A stretch of 40,976 bases of DNA. It comes from JBBRYK01 sp038237665 (GTDB taxonomy: Bacteria; Actinomycetota; Thermoleophilia; Gaiellales; Gaiellaceae). Position 1 is the first letter of the stretch, and the number at the start of each line of letters is the position of its first letter. The translations under genes and the position numbers were made by a program. Below are positions 1 to 7,492 of this stretch, one piece after another. The stretch spans positions 1-40,976 of the forward strand of contig JBBRYK010000019.1 of assembly GCA_038237665.1 (NCBI GenBank), given 5' to 3'. The notes below the pieces were generated by a model. The model worked only from the letters and a program-made list of their open reading frames with translations, ran no database searches and was not told the origin of the DNA.

Positions 1-162
1 GTCTGCCGCCTGCGCCACTGCGACCGCACCCGCACCTACGCCGCCAAACGCACGACCGACGGGCTCAACCGACGCGAAATCCTCCGCTGCCTCAAGCGCT
101 ACATCGCCCGCCAGACCTACCACACCCTCCAAGCCGACCTCGAAGCCCTGAACAGCACTTGA
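1..162 (+). CDS. IS110-family-like transposase, C-terminal fragment (5' end outside window)
   Basis: The reading frame is open from the first base and stops at TGA 160-162, giving 53 residues. The visible part has the basic block REILRCLKRYIARQTYHTL preceded by TRTYAAKRTTDGL. This resembles the extreme C-terminus of IS110-family DEDD/serine transposases (Transposase_20 region), where a T-R-x-Y...G...I-x-R-C-L-K-R-Y-x-A-R pattern is typical. The catalytic residues lie upstream, outside the window, so integrity cannot be judged. The stop is followed by an AT-richer stretch (ACATCTATAGG) of the kind often seen near IS110 right ends. Family assignment rests on motif memory only; an unrelated recombinase tail is possible but less likely. 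Confidence 0.7.
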   Translation, partial: VCRLRHCDRTRTYAAKRTTDGLNRREILRCLKRYIARQTYHTLQADLEALNST

Positions 163-197
163 CATCTATAGGAACGTCCCTCCACCACTCCTTGAAG

Positions 198-257
198 GTC
201 TGCTGGTATCGAGGTTCACGTCTCGCCGAAGCGGCGTAACCAAGAGCCGCCGCAGAC
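198..257 (+). other. Structured non-coding segment downstream of the transposase
   Basis: Nested complementary arms are visible: GTCTGC (198-203) with GCAGAC (252-257), GGTT (213-216) with AACC (238-241), and CGCCG (224-228) with CGGCG (232-236) around an AAG loop. IS110/IS1111 elements carry a structured bridge/seek RNA in a non-coding end. Whether this is one, or lies inside the element at all, is inference. No element boundary could be fixed. Confidence 0.25.
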
Positions 258-329
258 ACTGACCCTCATAGCTGGTGGCGACCCCGCGCGCAGGGCGGAG
301 CTTCGGGAGCCCCAGCCGGGGCGGGCGGA

Positions 330-371
330 GGCAGGCGGCGCGCGGAGGCGGTGGTGCCGCGCGCCGCTGCC
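330..371 (-). terminator. GC-rich hairpin after the FG-GAP gene
   Basis: Arms at 330-345 and 357-371 form a 15-bp stem with a single bulged G and an 11-nt loop. It lies 9 bases past the stop of the minus-strand FG-GAP gene. There is no U tract, so it may be a processing or 3'-protecting structure rather than an intrinsic terminator. Confidence 0.4.
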
Positions 372-379
372 AGCGGCGG

Positions 380-1558
380 CTACCGCTTGGTCACCGCCGT
401 TGCCGCCCAGGTGCGGGAGCCGTCGAGGTGGATTGCCTGCAGCCGGTACGTGGAGCGGACGCCGACGCGGGCGCGCCGGTCGAGCAGCCGGTAGGAGGCT
501 CCGGCGACGGCGCCGCGGGCTACGATCGGCGTGCGGTTGAGCTTCACGCCGGCGCGGTAGACGTTCAAGCCGGCGAGCGACACCTCCTGCGCCGTCCGCC
601 AGCGGAGCTCCACCCCCGCCCGGGTGTGGAGGGCGCCGAAGCTCTGTAGCGCGACGGCGGTCGGGAGCGCCGTCGTGTTCAGCAGCACCGAGACGTTACT
701 CGAATCGGCGTTGGCGGTCGCCAGGTCGCGTCTGCCGTCCCCGTTCAGGTCGGCGGCCGCGACCGAGTCCGGGGCGCTGCCGCCGCTCGCGAAGAGGGTG
801 GCGGCGCTGAAGCCGCCCGTGCCGTCCCCGCGCAGGACAGAGATGTTATTCGAGCTGAGGTTGGCGGTCGCCAGGTCGGGTTTGCCGTCCCCGTTCAGGT
901 CGGCGGCCGCGACCGAGAACGGGTTGCCGCCGCCGCTCGCAAAGAGGGTGGCGGCGCCGAAGCCACCCGTGCCGTCCCCGAGCAGAACCGAGACGTCGTT
1001 CGAGCTGTAGTTGGCGGTCGCCAGGTCTGGTTTCGTGTCTCCGTTCAGGTCGGCGACCGCGACCCAGTACGGGTTGCTGCCACCGCTCGCGAAGAGCGTG
1101 GCGGCGCTGAAGCCGCCCGTGCCGTTCCCGAGCAGAACCGAGACGTTGCTCGAGCCGTAGTTGGCGGTCGCCAGGTCTGGTTTCGTGTCCCCGTTCAGGT
1201 CGGCGGCCGCCACCGAGATCGCGCCGCTGCCGCCGCTCGCGAAGAGGGTGGCGGCGCTGAAGCCGCCCGTGCCGTCCCCGAGCAGGACTGAGACGTTGCC
1301 CGAGCCGTAGTTGGCGGTCGCCAGGTCGCGTTTGCCGTCCCCGTTCAGGTCGGCGGCCACCACCGAGTACGGGTTGCTGCCGCCGCTCGCGAAGAGGGTG
1401 GCGGGCGCGAAGGTCGGGTCGGCCGCGAGCGCGGCGCCGGCGACCACGACCGCCAAGACGCCGCCGGCGAGGACGAGAGCGAACCGCCGCGACGGCCGCC
1501 GCCCGGCGGCAGGCGACGCGGCACGCCGCGACCGATCGACGTACAGAGAACCGAACAT
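380..1558 (-). CDS. Secreted FG-GAP/VCBS repeat protein
   Basis: 392 residues. The N-terminus has an arginine-rich region, then a hydrophobic stretch (residues about 25-45) ending in AGAALA-A, a typical signal peptidase I site. Next come five 50-residue repeats, each with ATLFASGG, a calcium-loop-like DLNGDxKxDLATA and SVLLGDGTGGF; these are hallmarks of FG-GAP/VCBS beta-propeller repeats. The last about 95 residues (from LQSFGALHTRAGVELRWRTA) resemble a fibronectin-III-like domain found at the C-terminus of many secreted proteins. The start ATG (1556-1558) has a purine-rich GGAGAGAGGGG a few bases upstream. Probably a surface or extracellular adhesion/binding protein; its ligand is unknown. 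It stands alone between the IS end and ssrA. Confidence 0.85.
   Translation of the reverse strand: MFGSLYVDRSRRAASPAAGRRPSRRFALVLAGGVLAVVVAGAALAADPTFAPATLFASGGSNPYSVVAADLNGDGKRDLATANYGSGNVSVLLGDGTGGFSAATLFASGGSGAISVAAADLNGDTKPDLATANYGSSNVSVLLGNGTGGFSAATLFASGGSNPYWVAVADLNGDTKPDLATANYSSNDVSVLLGDGTGGFGAATLFASGGGNPFSVAAADLNGDGKPDLATANLSSNNISVLRGDGTGGFSAATLFASGGSAPDSVAAADLNGDGRRDLATANADSSNVSVLLNTTALPTAVALQSFGALHTRAGVELRWRTAQEVSLAGLNVYRAGVKLNRTPIVARGAVAGASYRLLDRRARVGVRSTYRLQAIHLDGSRTWAATAVTKR
682..1402 (-). repeat. 150-bp in-frame tandem repeat array (five copies, last one partial)
   Basis: The decamer TTGGCGGTCG recurs at 711, 861, 1011, 1161 and 1311, an exact 150-bp period with no insertions or deletions. 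Units run 1402-1253, 1252-1103, 1102-953, 952-803, and a fifth that diverges after about 682. Each unit encodes one 50-residue FG-GAP repeat. Confidence 0.95.
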
Positions 1559-1638
1559 CGCAGACCCCTCTCTCCGAAGGCGTGCTGGAATCAGTTCTCC
1601 AGCCCGATCGTTCTACCACCGCCGGCGGGAAACGTCCA

Positions 1639-1653
1639 GCGCCGCGGCGGCGC
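1639..1653 (-). terminator. Possible ssrA terminator
   Basis: GCGCCG (1639-1644) and CGGCGC (1648-1653) form a 6-bp stem with a 3-nt loop just past the tmRNA 3' end. On the minus strand it is followed by TGGACGTTTCCC, only a short U run. Confidence 0.35.
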
Positions 1654-1656
1654 GAA

Positions 1657-2012
1657 TGGAGGCGGCGGGAATCGAACCCGCGTCCGCGGCCGCACCGAAC
1701 TGAGCGTCTACAAGCTTAGGCTGCGCTTTGATCTCGCCCGGACGGCCGGTTCGCAGCCGACCTACCGCCGGGCCAGCCATCCTGTGGTGTCGCGCCGCGG
1801 GCGATTGGCTCTCCCTTGGCGCCGAGCCCGTTTATGACGCCGCTTCCGAGCCACGGGCCGAGCCCGGAGCGACGCGTCACCTAACTAGGTTAGGCAGCGA
1901 GTGCGAGTTCGTTATCCGCACTTACGTTGTTTCCCGGTTTTTTACGAGGCCTCCGGGACCTCGGCTTGCAGCTCAGCCGGAGAACCGACCACGTCGAAAC
2001 CAGGTCGCCCCC
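1657..2012 (-). ncRNA. ssrA: tmRNA (transfer-messenger RNA), 356 nt
   Basis: tmRNA frees stalled ribosomes and tags the nascent peptide for proteolysis together with SmpB. On the minus strand the 5' end reads GGGGGCGACCTGGTTTCGAC and the 3' end reads CGGGTTCGATTCCCG then CGCCTCCA. The two ends pair as a 7-bp acceptor stem (GGGGGCG with CGCCTCC, one G-U). The T-arm GTTCGAT loop is intact. CCA is not encoded; the discriminator A is at 1657. The internal tag frame is given separately. smpB and rnr lie just upstream in the direction of transcription. The GTTTCGAC 5' motif and the 3' T-arm make the call secure; the exact mature ends are inferred from pairing. Confidence 0.94.
1890..1919 (-). other. 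tmRNA tag reading frame
   Basis: From a GCG resume codon (1917-1919) the frame reads ADNELALAA then TAA (1890-1892). The terminal ALAA is the conserved degron for ClpXP-type proteases. The resume position is inferred from analogy with other tmRNAs; the tag is short (9 encoded residues). Confidence 0.8.
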
Positions 2013-2090
2013 GTATGTTTTGCAGGCATTTTAGCGACGAATCGCCGAGACTGCCGCCGGCGCCCCTCGAGTGCCACAGGTTCGAACTCC

Positions 2091-2999
2091 CTAGCTGTTG
2101 ATTTCCAAAGCCCGCTCTGCCTTCGCGAGCACGTGCGCGCCCGCGGTAGTCGGCTCGTAGCGCGGCTTCTCGCCTGCCCGCAGGATCGGCTCGATCGGCG
2201 CGTCGGAGCGCGGATCGTGGAAAAAGACGATCGTTTGCCGACGCGAGCCCGGGCCCGGCGGAGGGTTCGCGACACGGTGGAGCGTCGCCGGCCAGCGATC
2301 GTTCGTCCAACGTGCCATCATGTCGCCCAAGTTGACAACGAAGGAGCCGGAGGCCGCCTCGACGTCGACCCAGTCACCCGTTCGCGTCTGCACCTGAAGC
2401 CTCCCCGGCGCATTCTCCGTGCGCAGGATCGTCATGCAGCCGTAATCGGTGTGCTCGCCGGCGCGGAGCTGGCCAGACTCGGCCGCGGAGTCGAGGTCGG
2501 GGTAGTTGATCACGCGCAGGCTCGAGGAGTGGCCCCGAAAGGCCTCTTCGAACCAATCTTCGGCCAGGCCGAGGGCGAGCGCGAAGAGGCGGCGGAGCCG
2601 CTCGCCGAGCCCGGAGATGGCCTGGAAGTAGTCCTCGAGCGCTCCGCGAAGCTCCGCGGGCCTTTCGGGCCACGCCGTTCCCGGCACTGCCGGACCCCAG
2701 TCGAGCGACTCCTTCAGGTCGGGCGGCGTGAGCGCACCCGCGCTCGCAGCGAGGCTCTCGCTTCGAAGCGGACGGTACGCCGGAAGGCCGGGCGTGGTGC
2801 CGCCTGCGAGAGCCGCCTTCGCGTCGGTGGGCAGGTCGAAGAACTCCCGCGTAAGGACAGCCAGCCGCACTGTCAGCTGCTCCGGCACGCCATGGCCGAC
2901 AACGGTGAAGAAACCAATCTCGCCACAGGCACGTGCCACTCCTGCGACGACCACATCCCTGGCCGCACCGAGGTCGATCAGCGGGACGTCGCCGGCCAC
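2091..2999 (-). CDS. 2-oxoglutarate/Fe(II)-dependent oxygenase, isopenicillin N synthase-like family
   Basis: 302 residues. The N-terminal DIOX_N-type part begins VPLIDL and contains the family signature GFFTVVGHGVP (about 29-39). The catalytic jelly-roll has iron ligands H183 and D185 (GEHTDYGCMTIL) and distal H241 (ATLHRV). R254 in RRQTIVFF sits where the family binds the co-substrate carboxylate. Length is normal for the family. Start is GTG (2997-2999) with a TAAGG-like site upstream. The gene is divergent from the small secreted protein at 3058 with 58 bp between them. Substrate cannot be predicted: relatives oxidise peptides, nucleobases or secondary metabolites. It sits between ssrA and smpB with no obvious functional tie. 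Confidence 0.85.
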   Translation of the reverse strand: MAGDVPLIDLGAARDVVVAGVARACGEIGFFTVVGHGVPEQLTVRLAVLTREFFDLPTDAKAALAGGTTPGLPAYRPLRSESLAASAGALTPPDLKESLDWGPAVPGTAWPERPAELRGALEDYFQAISGLGERLRRLFALALGLAEDWFEEAFRGHSSSLRVINYPDLDSAAESGQLRAGEHTDYGCMTILRTENAPGRLQVQTRTGDWVDVEAASGSFVVNLGDMMARWTNDRWPATLHRVANPPPGPGSRRQTIVFFHDPRSDAPIEPILRAGEKPRYEPTTAGAHVLAKAERALEINS

Positions 3000-3057
3000 T
3001 TTCGCGACCTTAACTGGCCACGTACGATCTTCGTGCCGTCATCGAAAGGAGTCAGCG

Positions 3058-3519
3058 ATGTATCGCAGGCAACTCGCTCTCGCCGGACTCGCCGTGTCGC
3101 TCGTGGCCGCAGGAACGGCCGAAGCGGCGGGTGAGCCCGAAGTCTTCGCCAGTGCCCGGATCGGACATCTCGACGTCTCCAGCAGCGTTCTCGTCACCCC
3201 CAAAGGCGTCGACATGCGCGGTGTCTGGGTGGACGACACCCACCCCTGCTCGGAGACACGTCTTCTCGACGTCAAGGCCCAGATCGACTACATCCCGACC
3301 AACAAGCGCGTGATCCGCAAGGGAACCTTCAGGACGACGAACTGCGCAGAGGGCGGTCCGAACATGGGCTTTACGCTGAACGCCCAGGCGATCGGGCTCG
3401 GTTGCGCCAATGGCAAATGGAAGCCTGGGCGCTACTCGTTCACCACGACTTCCCTCGATCACCGGAAGCGCCTCCGCGCGATCGCCAGCGTCGGGTGGAA
3501 GAACCCGACGCCCTGTTAG
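3058..3519 (+). CDS. Small secreted protein of unknown function
   Basis: 153 residues. MYRRQLALAGLAVSLVAAGTAEAA is a clear signal peptide shape (basic start, hydrophobic core, AxA end; shown here only to describe the type). The mature part has four cysteines (HPCSE, TNCAE, GLGCAN and the C-terminal PTPC), enough for two disulfides, and looks beta-rich. The start ATG was chosen because AAAGGAG lies 7 bases upstream; longer in-frame extensions into the divergent oxygenase gene lack support. A TACGAT element at 3023-3028 could be a -10 box. The stop TAG overlaps the convergent smpB stop by 4 bases. No family recognised. Confidence 0.75.
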   Translation: MYRRQLALAGLAVSLVAAGTAEAAGEPEVFASARIGHLDVSSSVLVTPKGVDMRGVWVDDTHPCSETRLLDVKAQIDYIPTNKRVIRKGTFRTTNCAEGGPNMGFTLNAQAIGLGCANGKWKPGRYSFTTTSLDHRKRLRAIASVGWKNPTPC

Positions 3520-3980
3520 CGCCGCGTCTTCAGCGCCCGCTCGATCTGTCTGTCGGCATCGCGCTTCGCGATGTCCCGCCGCTTGTCGCGCTGTTCCTTG
3601 CCGCGGGCAAGCGCAAGCTCGACCTTGACCCTTCCTCCCTTGAAATAGAGGCGGGTCGGGACCAGCGTGAGCCCACGCTCCTTGGTCTGGCCGATCAGCC
3701 TCGCGATCTCGCGCGAGTGGAGGAGGAGCTTGCGCGGACGGTCCGGGTCGTGGTTGGCGACGTTGCCCTGCTCGTAGGTCGAGATGTGCGAGCCGACCAG
3801 CCAGGCCTCGCCGTTGCGAATCTCGGCGAACGCCTGCCCAAGCGTCGCGCGGCCGTCGCGTAGCGCCTTGACCTCGGTACCGGTCAGCACGAGCCCCGCC
3901 TCGACCCGTTCGAGCAGGTGATAGTCGTGCCGCGCCCGCCGGTTGTCGGTGATCAGCTTCTCGCCACGTTCTCTGGCCAT
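3516..3980 (-). CDS. smpB: SsrA-binding protein SmpB
   Basis: 154 residues, normal length. SmpB binds the tRNA-like end of tmRNA and brings it to stalled ribosomes. Diagnostic motifs: NRRARHDYHLLERVEAGLVL at residues 13-32, GTEVKALRDGRA (34-45), RKLLLH (83-88) and the basic C-terminal tail KRRDIAKRDADRQIERALK that enters the empty mRNA channel. Start ATG (3978-3980) lies 10 bases after the rnr stop, so the two are almost certainly co-transcribed. The stop TAA overlaps the stop of the convergent gene at 3519. ssrA lies about 1.5 kb further along the same strand. Confidence 0.97.
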   Translation of the reverse strand: MARERGEKLITDNRRARHDYHLLERVEAGLVLTGTEVKALRDGRATLGQAFAEIRNGEAWLVGSHISTYEQGNVANHDPDRPRKLLLHSREIARLIGQTKERGLTLVPTRLYFKGGRVKVELALARGKEQRDKRRDIAKRDADRQIERALKTRR

Positions 3981-3990
3981 TCGAGCGATG

Positions 3991-5622
3991 CTACCCGGGG
4001 GCCAGCTCGACCTTGCCCTCGCCGCGCCGGGTCTCGGCCACGCGCACCTCGATCCGGTCGCCCAGGCGATAGGTGCGGCCTCCGCGCCGGCCGACGAGCG
4101 CCGTGCCAAGGGCATTGAGCTCGTAGTAGTCGTCCCGCAGGCGCCTGGCCGGGAGAAAGCCCTCGAAGATGTCGCCGAACCGGGCAAAGAGACCCGAGTT
4201 GATCAGCCCGATGATCTCGCCCTCGAACGAGGTTTTCCAGCCGGACTCATAGAGTTTCGCCTCCAGAAGCCAGGCGAGACAGAGCTCGTCGGCGGCGTAC
4301 TCGATCTCCGCCGCCTCGCGCTCGCGGAGCGAGCAGTGCTCCGCGAAAACGGTCAGGTCCTCCTGAGGCGCCACCGGGGCATCCTCGGCGCCCAGCTCCC
4401 GCAGGAGGGCCCGGTGACAGACGAGATCCGGGTAGCGACGGATGGGAGACGTGAAATGGCAGTAAGCGCGGCTCGCCAGGCCCGAGTGGCCCAGGTTGCG
4501 AACGTCGTACCGCGCCTGCTTCAGGGACCGGAGGACGAGCGCCGGAAACGCCTCCCTGCCGCGGCCGGCGCGGACGATGTACTCCGAGACGAGCTCGCTC
4601 GCTTCCGACGCGAGCCGCGCGGCGTCGCCGGGCGAGAGATGTCCCGGCTCGGGCGCAGGCGGCGTCGGCACCTTCAGGTCGGCCAGCTTCGCGAGCAGGA
4701 GCTCCACCGCCTGCGGATCTGGCCGCTCGTGGACGCGGAAGAGCGCCTCTCGGCGCCGGCCGGCGAGCAGACCCGCAACGGCCTCGTTGGCCAGGATCAT
4801 CAGCTCCTCGACCAGCATGTGCGCATGCGGCTCGTGCTCGCGCCGGGCGTCGGCGATCCCGCCCCGGCCATCGAACTCGAAGACGATCTCGCCGGTCTCG
4901 ATCCGGAGTGCTCCGCGGGCGAACCGCTTGCGGCGGAGCTCCGTCGTCAACGTCTCGGCACGCCGAAGACTTTGTAACACGATGTTACTTGGTCCCGATC
5001 CGTGACCGGCCAGCAGGGCCTCGACCTGCCCGTAGGTAAGGCGCTCGTCGCTTCGGATCAGCGAGCGGTAGAACCGGGGCGGCTCGCCGGGGCCGAGCTC
5101 CACCGTCAGGCAGAGGCGCTCGACGTTCGGGCGCAGCGAGCACGCATCGTCCGAGAGCTCGGGCGGAAGCATCGGCGCGACGAGCCCGGGCACGTAGGTC
5201 GACAGCGCACGCTGGGCCGCGCCCCGGTCGAGCGGGGAGCCGACCGGGATGAAGGCCGAGACATCGGCGATGTGGACCCACGCCCGCAGGCCGTCGCCGT
5301 CCTCCTCGACCGAGAGAGCGTCGTCGAAGTCCTTCGCCGTGTCGGGGTCGATCGTGAAGGTCGTCAGGTCGCGGAGATCGACGCGGCTCTCGCCGGCCGG
5401 GTCGCTGGGCCGCTCGTACGGCTCGAAGGGGACGCGGGCGCCCCGCTCCTCGAACAACCCCTCGAGCGCCGACTCGATTGCGTTGGCCGGGCCGAGCACG
5501 CGTTCGATGCGCGCTCGCCCGCGGCCCTTGCGAACGACGGCGAGATCGCCGGGATGGATGTCGCCGGACCCCTTTCGTTCGAGGACGAGCGGCACGCCGG
5601 GGACGAAGAACGGCTCGCCCAC
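3991..5622 (-). CDS. rnr: RNase R/RNase II-family 3'-5' exoribonuclease
   Basis: 543 residues as called. The RNB catalytic domain carries TIDPDTAKDFDDALS (about 90-104) with the metal-binding aspartates D92, D98, D100 and D101. The C-terminus is an S1 RNA-binding domain (from FEGEIIGLINSGLFARFGD). Much shorter than E. coli RNase R (about 800 residues): the N-terminal helix-turn-helix and part of the cold-shock region are absent. The GTG at 5620-5622 has GGAAAG 6 bases upstream. However, the frame stays open and protein-like (SERLVVEVGRRGKLL) back to the ftsX stop, so a CTG start near 5670 is possible. It sits 10 bases upstream of smpB; RNase R degrades the defective mRNAs released by trans-translation. 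Confidence 0.93.
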   Translation of the reverse strand: MGEPFFVPGVPLVLERKGSGDIHPGDLAVVRKGRGRARIERVLGPANAIESALEGLFEERGARVPFEPYERPSDPAGESRVDLRDLTTFTIDPDTAKDFDDALSVEEDGDGLRAWVHIADVSAFIPVGSPLDRGAAQRALSTYVPGLVAPMLPPELSDDACSLRPNVERLCLTVELGPGEPPRFYRSLIRSDERLTYGQVEALLAGHGSGPSNIVLQSLRRAETLTTELRRKRFARGALRIETGEIVFEFDGRGGIADARREHEPHAHMLVEELMILANEAVAGLLAGRRREALFRVHERPDPQAVELLLAKLADLKVPTPPAPEPGHLSPGDAARLASEASELVSEYIVRAGRGREAFPALVLRSLKQARYDVRNLGHSGLASRAYCHFTSPIRRYPDLVCHRALLRELGAEDAPVAPQEDLTVFAEHCSLREREAAEIEYAADELCLAWLLEAKLYESGWKTSFEGEIIGLINSGLFARFGDIFEGFLPARRLRDDYYELNALGTALVGRRGGRTYRLGDRIEVRVAETRRGEGKVELAPG

Positions 5623-5683
5623 GAGGAGCTTTCCGCGCCGGCCGACCTCGACGACCAGGCGCTCGGACAGATGCGGGCCCCGG

Positions 5684-6574
5684 CTAGACGCGGAGGAAGC
5701 GGCGGAGCGTGAGACCCGAGCCGGCCGCGGCCAGCAGCAGCCCGACGGCGACGATGATCAGCGCGTTCAACTCGAATGCAAGCGCATGGCCCTCGCTCGA
5801 GTTGCTCACATGCCCGAGGATCGCGGGCAGCGCGATCGTCTTCCCCAGCACGAGCAGCACGACGGCCAGGATCGACCCCACGAGCCCGCAGATCAGCCCC
5901 TCGAGCACGAACGGCCCGCGCACGAACCAGTTCGTCGCGCCGACCAGCTTCATCACCTCGATCTCACGTCGCCGCGCGAAGATCGAGAGGCGGATCGTGT
6001 TCCCGATCAAGAGCGTGGACGCGATCAGCAGCAGGATCACGCCGACGAGGAAGACCGACTCGACGATCTTGCCCACCTTGATCACGCGTTTCGCGGTCGT
6101 GCCTCCGTCCTTCGTGTCGTGCACGCCGGGCGGCAGGGGCAGGAGGTTCTGCTTGATCAGCTTGGCGTCCTCGCCGCGCCTGGGCGTGACCTCGAACGAG
6201 TTCGGATACGGGTTGTACGGAAGGTTCGCAATCAGGTCGCCGTACTTCTTCTTCTCGCGGCGAAGCGCCTCTTGCTTGGAGATGAAGACGACCTTCTTCA
6301 CCTCCGGCATGGCGAGGAGCCGCGCGCGCGTCGCGTTGATCTGCTGCGGTGTCGCGTCCTTGGTGCAGTCCTCGTAGGTCGGCGTGCAGAAGTAGACCTT
6401 GACGTGAATGCCGGCCTTGACGTGGTTCGAGTAGGAGAGCACCCACGATCCGAGAGCGATCGACAGCCCGAGCAGGAACATCCCGATCAGCACGGTCATC
6501 GTCGCCGCGATCGATGTGGACATGCTCGTACGGATCGAGCGGACCGCCTCGGCGCCGACCATCTTCAGCTTCAT
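5684..6574 (-). CDS. ftsX: Cell division ABC transporter permease FtsX
   Basis: 296 residues. Four membrane segments are visible at about 22-45, 173-195, 222-245 and 270-292. A large extracellular loop lies between the first two, with a Cys pair (C63, C70) as in actinobacterial FtsX proteins. The cytoplasmic stretch RRREIEVMKLVGATNWFVR is the classic FtsX/MacB coupling motif. FtsEX activates peptidoglycan hydrolases at the septum. Start ATG overlaps the ftsE stop (ATGA). Many actinobacteria have a hydrolase gene next; here rnr follows instead. Confidence 0.96.
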   Translation of the reverse strand: MKLKMVGAEAVRSIRTSMSTSIAATMTVLIGMFLLGLSIALGSWVLSYSNHVKAGIHVKVYFCTPTYEDCTKDATPQQINATRARLLAMPEVKKVVFISKQEALRREKKKYGDLIANLPYNPYPNSFEVTPRRGEDAKLIKQNLLPLPPGVHDTKDGGTTAKRVIKVGKIVESVFLVGVILLLIASTLLIGNTIRLSIFARRREIEVMKLVGATNWFVRGPFVLEGLICGLVGSILAVVLLVLGKTIALPAILGHVSNSSEGHALAFELNALIIVAVGLLLAAAGSGLTLRRFLRV

Positions 6575-7254
6575 TCGGTCGTATACCCCCCGCGGCGCTC
6601 GTCACGGGCGAGCCGGCCGTCCTCGAGCGCGATCACGCGCTTGCGCATCTTGTCCACCATCTCGCGGTCGTGCGTGACCATCAGGATCGTGGTGCCTGCA
6701 CGGTTGATCCGGTAGAGGAGCTGCATGATCCCGACCGACGTGTCCGGGTCGAGGTTCCCCGTCGGCTCGTCGCAGACGAGGAGGGGCGGGTGGTTGACGA
6801 CGGCGCGCGCGATCGAGACGCGCTGCTGCTCGCCGCCCGAGAGCTCCTCCGGAAGGGACGATCCCTTGTGCGCCAGGCCGACGAGGCCCAGCGCCTCCGG
6901 GACCTTGCGCCGGATCGCATCCGTGGGCTCGCCCTGCACCTTGAGCGCGTAGGCGACATTCTCGGCCGCGGTCCGGTTGGGCAGGAGCTTGAAGTCCAGG
7001 AAGACGCAACCGACGTTCCGGCGCAGCAAGGGAATTCGCGAGCGCTTCAGCCGGCCGAGGTCGCGGCCGCCGACGAGCACGCGGCCCGAGGTCGGCTCGA
7101 GCTCCTTCAGCAACAGCCGGATGACGGTCGATTTGCCCGAGCCCGACGCGCCCACGACGAACACGAATTCGCCCTTCTCGATCAGGAACGTGACATCACG
7201 GAGCGCCACGACGTCAGGCTCGTAGACCTTCGTGACCGCGTCGAAGACGATCAT
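6571..7254 (-). CDS. ftsE: Cell division ATP-binding protein FtsE
   Basis: 227 residues from ATG 7252-7254 (MIVFDAVTKVYE), the normal FtsE length. Walker A GASGSGKS at 35-42, Q-loop region VFLDFKLLPNRT, signature LSGGEQQR at 138-145, Walker B LLVCDEP at 158-164 followed by TGNLDPDT and switch THDREMVD. An in-frame GTG 84 bases upstream would add a 28-residue Gln/Pro-rich, unconserved-looking leader without a ribosome site, so it was not used. Translationally coupled to ftsX. FtsE is the cytoplasmic ATPase that drives FtsX. Confidence 0.95.
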   Translation of the reverse strand: MIVFDAVTKVYEPDVVALRDVTFLIEKGEFVFVVGASGSGKSTVIRLLLKELEPTSGRVLVGGRDLGRLKRSRIPLLRRNVGCVFLDFKLLPNRTAAENVAYALKVQGEPTDAIRRKVPEALGLVGLAHKGSSLPEELSGGEQQRVSIARAVVNHPPLLVCDEPTGNLDPDTSVGIMQLLYRINRAGTTILMVTHDREMVDKMRKRVIALEDGRLARDERRGGYTTE

Positions 7255-7492
7255 CGACGTCCCCAGCGCCGGCTGCTGCGCAGTCGGCTGCTCGGGTTCG
7301 AGAAGGGCGGTCGAGGTCTGGAGGTCTGAGTCCTGCACCGGAACGGAGGTGAGCGGCCTAGAGGAGGCCGGCCGGTCGTCGGATTCGAGTGAGTCTAGCT
7401 GACCGTTCCGATGGATAAACGAAACACCCGACGCGCAACACAGTCACAACATTCCCATTTGACCCCGGGCGCCAACGTCCTTCTCCGCGCAG

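Noticed and set aside
682..1402. Regular repeats as a CRISPR array
   Set aside because: The 150-bp units are in frame, similar along their whole length and encode FG-GAP blades; there are no short repeats with unique spacers.
2065..2095. GGTTCGAACTCC as a tRNA T-arm or attachment site
   Set aside because: The flanks do not pair as a T-stem and no acceptor or anticodon arms can be found.
7255..7338. 28-residue N-terminal extension of ftsE
   Set aside because: GTG start lacks a ribosome site and the added residues resemble no FtsE; the internal ATG gives the normal length.
7392..7420. TAGACT as a -10 box for an ftsE promoter
   Set aside because: The hexamer at the correct distance (GTTTAT) is a poor -35 match, so a promoter cannot be supported.
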